Source: Sabethes cyaneus (taxonomy: Eukaryota; Arthropoda; Insecta; Diptera; Culicidae). From it: a stretch of DNA of 64,000 nt. Where the stretch lies: positions 77,141,449 through 77,205,448 of the forward strand of contig NC_071355.1 of assembly GCF_943734655.1 (NCBI RefSeq), read 5' to 3'. This document shows, in pieces, positions 63,870-64,000 of the stretch. A model generated the notes under the pieces. The model did no database searches. It was not told where the DNA came from and saw only the letters and a list, made by a program, of their open reading frames with translations. How positions within the stretch are numbered: position 1 is the stretch's first letter; each line of letters starts with the position of its first letter. A program made the translations under genes and the position numbers.

Positions 63870-64000
63870 CGGGGGTACACGGTAGTGTTACCTCCTACAA
63901 GAACCGTCTTGCAGGCGGAGAGTTTACACTCAGCCTTCGCATGAGTGTCCCCTTCTCTGTCCGCATACGACCCTAGTTTCCACCAGTTGTCCAATTTCCA
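63870..64000 (-). pseudogene. RTE 5'-leader-like fragment
   Basis: On the minus strand GGTGGAAACTAGGGTCGTAT resembles the RTE leader at 51907-51926 (GGTGGAAACTAAGGTCGTAT) with one difference, followed by a purine-rich stretch in both. It probably marks another RTE-family element extending out of or truncated at the right edge. Confidence 0.4.

Overview
The window looks like nuclear DNA from a culicine mosquito, most likely Aedes. It has intron-containing genes with consensus GT/AG junctions, dense layers of Class I and II transposons of mosquito type (RTE, CR1/Jockey-like and LOA-like non-LTR elements, Ty1/copia, mariner, Harbinger-like, TTAA MITEs, tRNA-derived SINEs), and a secreted peptidoglycan recognition protein closest to PGRP-LB. 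I see no bacterial genes, rRNA genes or CRISPR arrays. The species call is inference.

Host genes are few. A minus-strand gene for a proline/glutamate/lysine-rich protein starts at 8289 and runs off the left edge (exons 7332-8289 and 3120-3252, phase-matched across a 4.1-kb intron). A complete three-exon PGRP-LB-like gene lies on the minus strand (43979 to 41529; 206 residues, catalytic amidase residues present). The last three exons of an unrecognised minus-strand gene lie at 51137-50565. Weaker candidates are a GC-richer leader/promoter-like block at 31.7-32.8 kb and a possible first coding exon at 63650-63676.

The dominant structure is a foldback transposon of about 21.9 kb (8590-30478). 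It is bounded by a perfect 9-bp duplication (CTACGCCGA), and its inverted arms of 5.8 and 6.6 kb are built mainly from a 175-bp tandem repeat (27 copies left, 32 right), capped outside by a matching unique sequence of about 135 bp and inside by 0.87 kb of unique sequence. The 9.5-kb loop holds fossils of two RTE retrotransposons, several palindromic MITEs, a 2-kb dispersed repeat with a 913-bp TTAA MITE inside it, and eight copies of a near-palindrome related to GACGTAGGACTACGTC. The foldback sits about 300 bp upstream of the start codon of the P/E/K-rich gene. No transposase is visible inside it, so it is probably mobilised in trans. The 9-bp duplication and tandem-repeat arms resemble Drosophila FB elements and the MULE group.

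From 33 to 50 kb the window is a graveyard: CR1/Jockey-like and LOA-like non-LTR fragments in both orientations, a Tc1/mariner-like fossil, a 1.3-kb Harbinger-like element with TTA duplications, SINE pieces and hairpin MITEs. From 51.4 to 62.1 kb there is a readable nest: a second copy of the 2-kb dispersed repeat, split by a nearly full-length RTE element (3.24 kb, 14-bp duplication), then an array of C-rich units of about 143 bp ending in a GACA-type microsatellite, into which a 4.64-kb Ty1/copia element has inserted. That copia element has nearly identical 241-bp LTRs, a 5-bp duplication and an open 1339-codon polyprotein, and is the youngest identifiable insertion.
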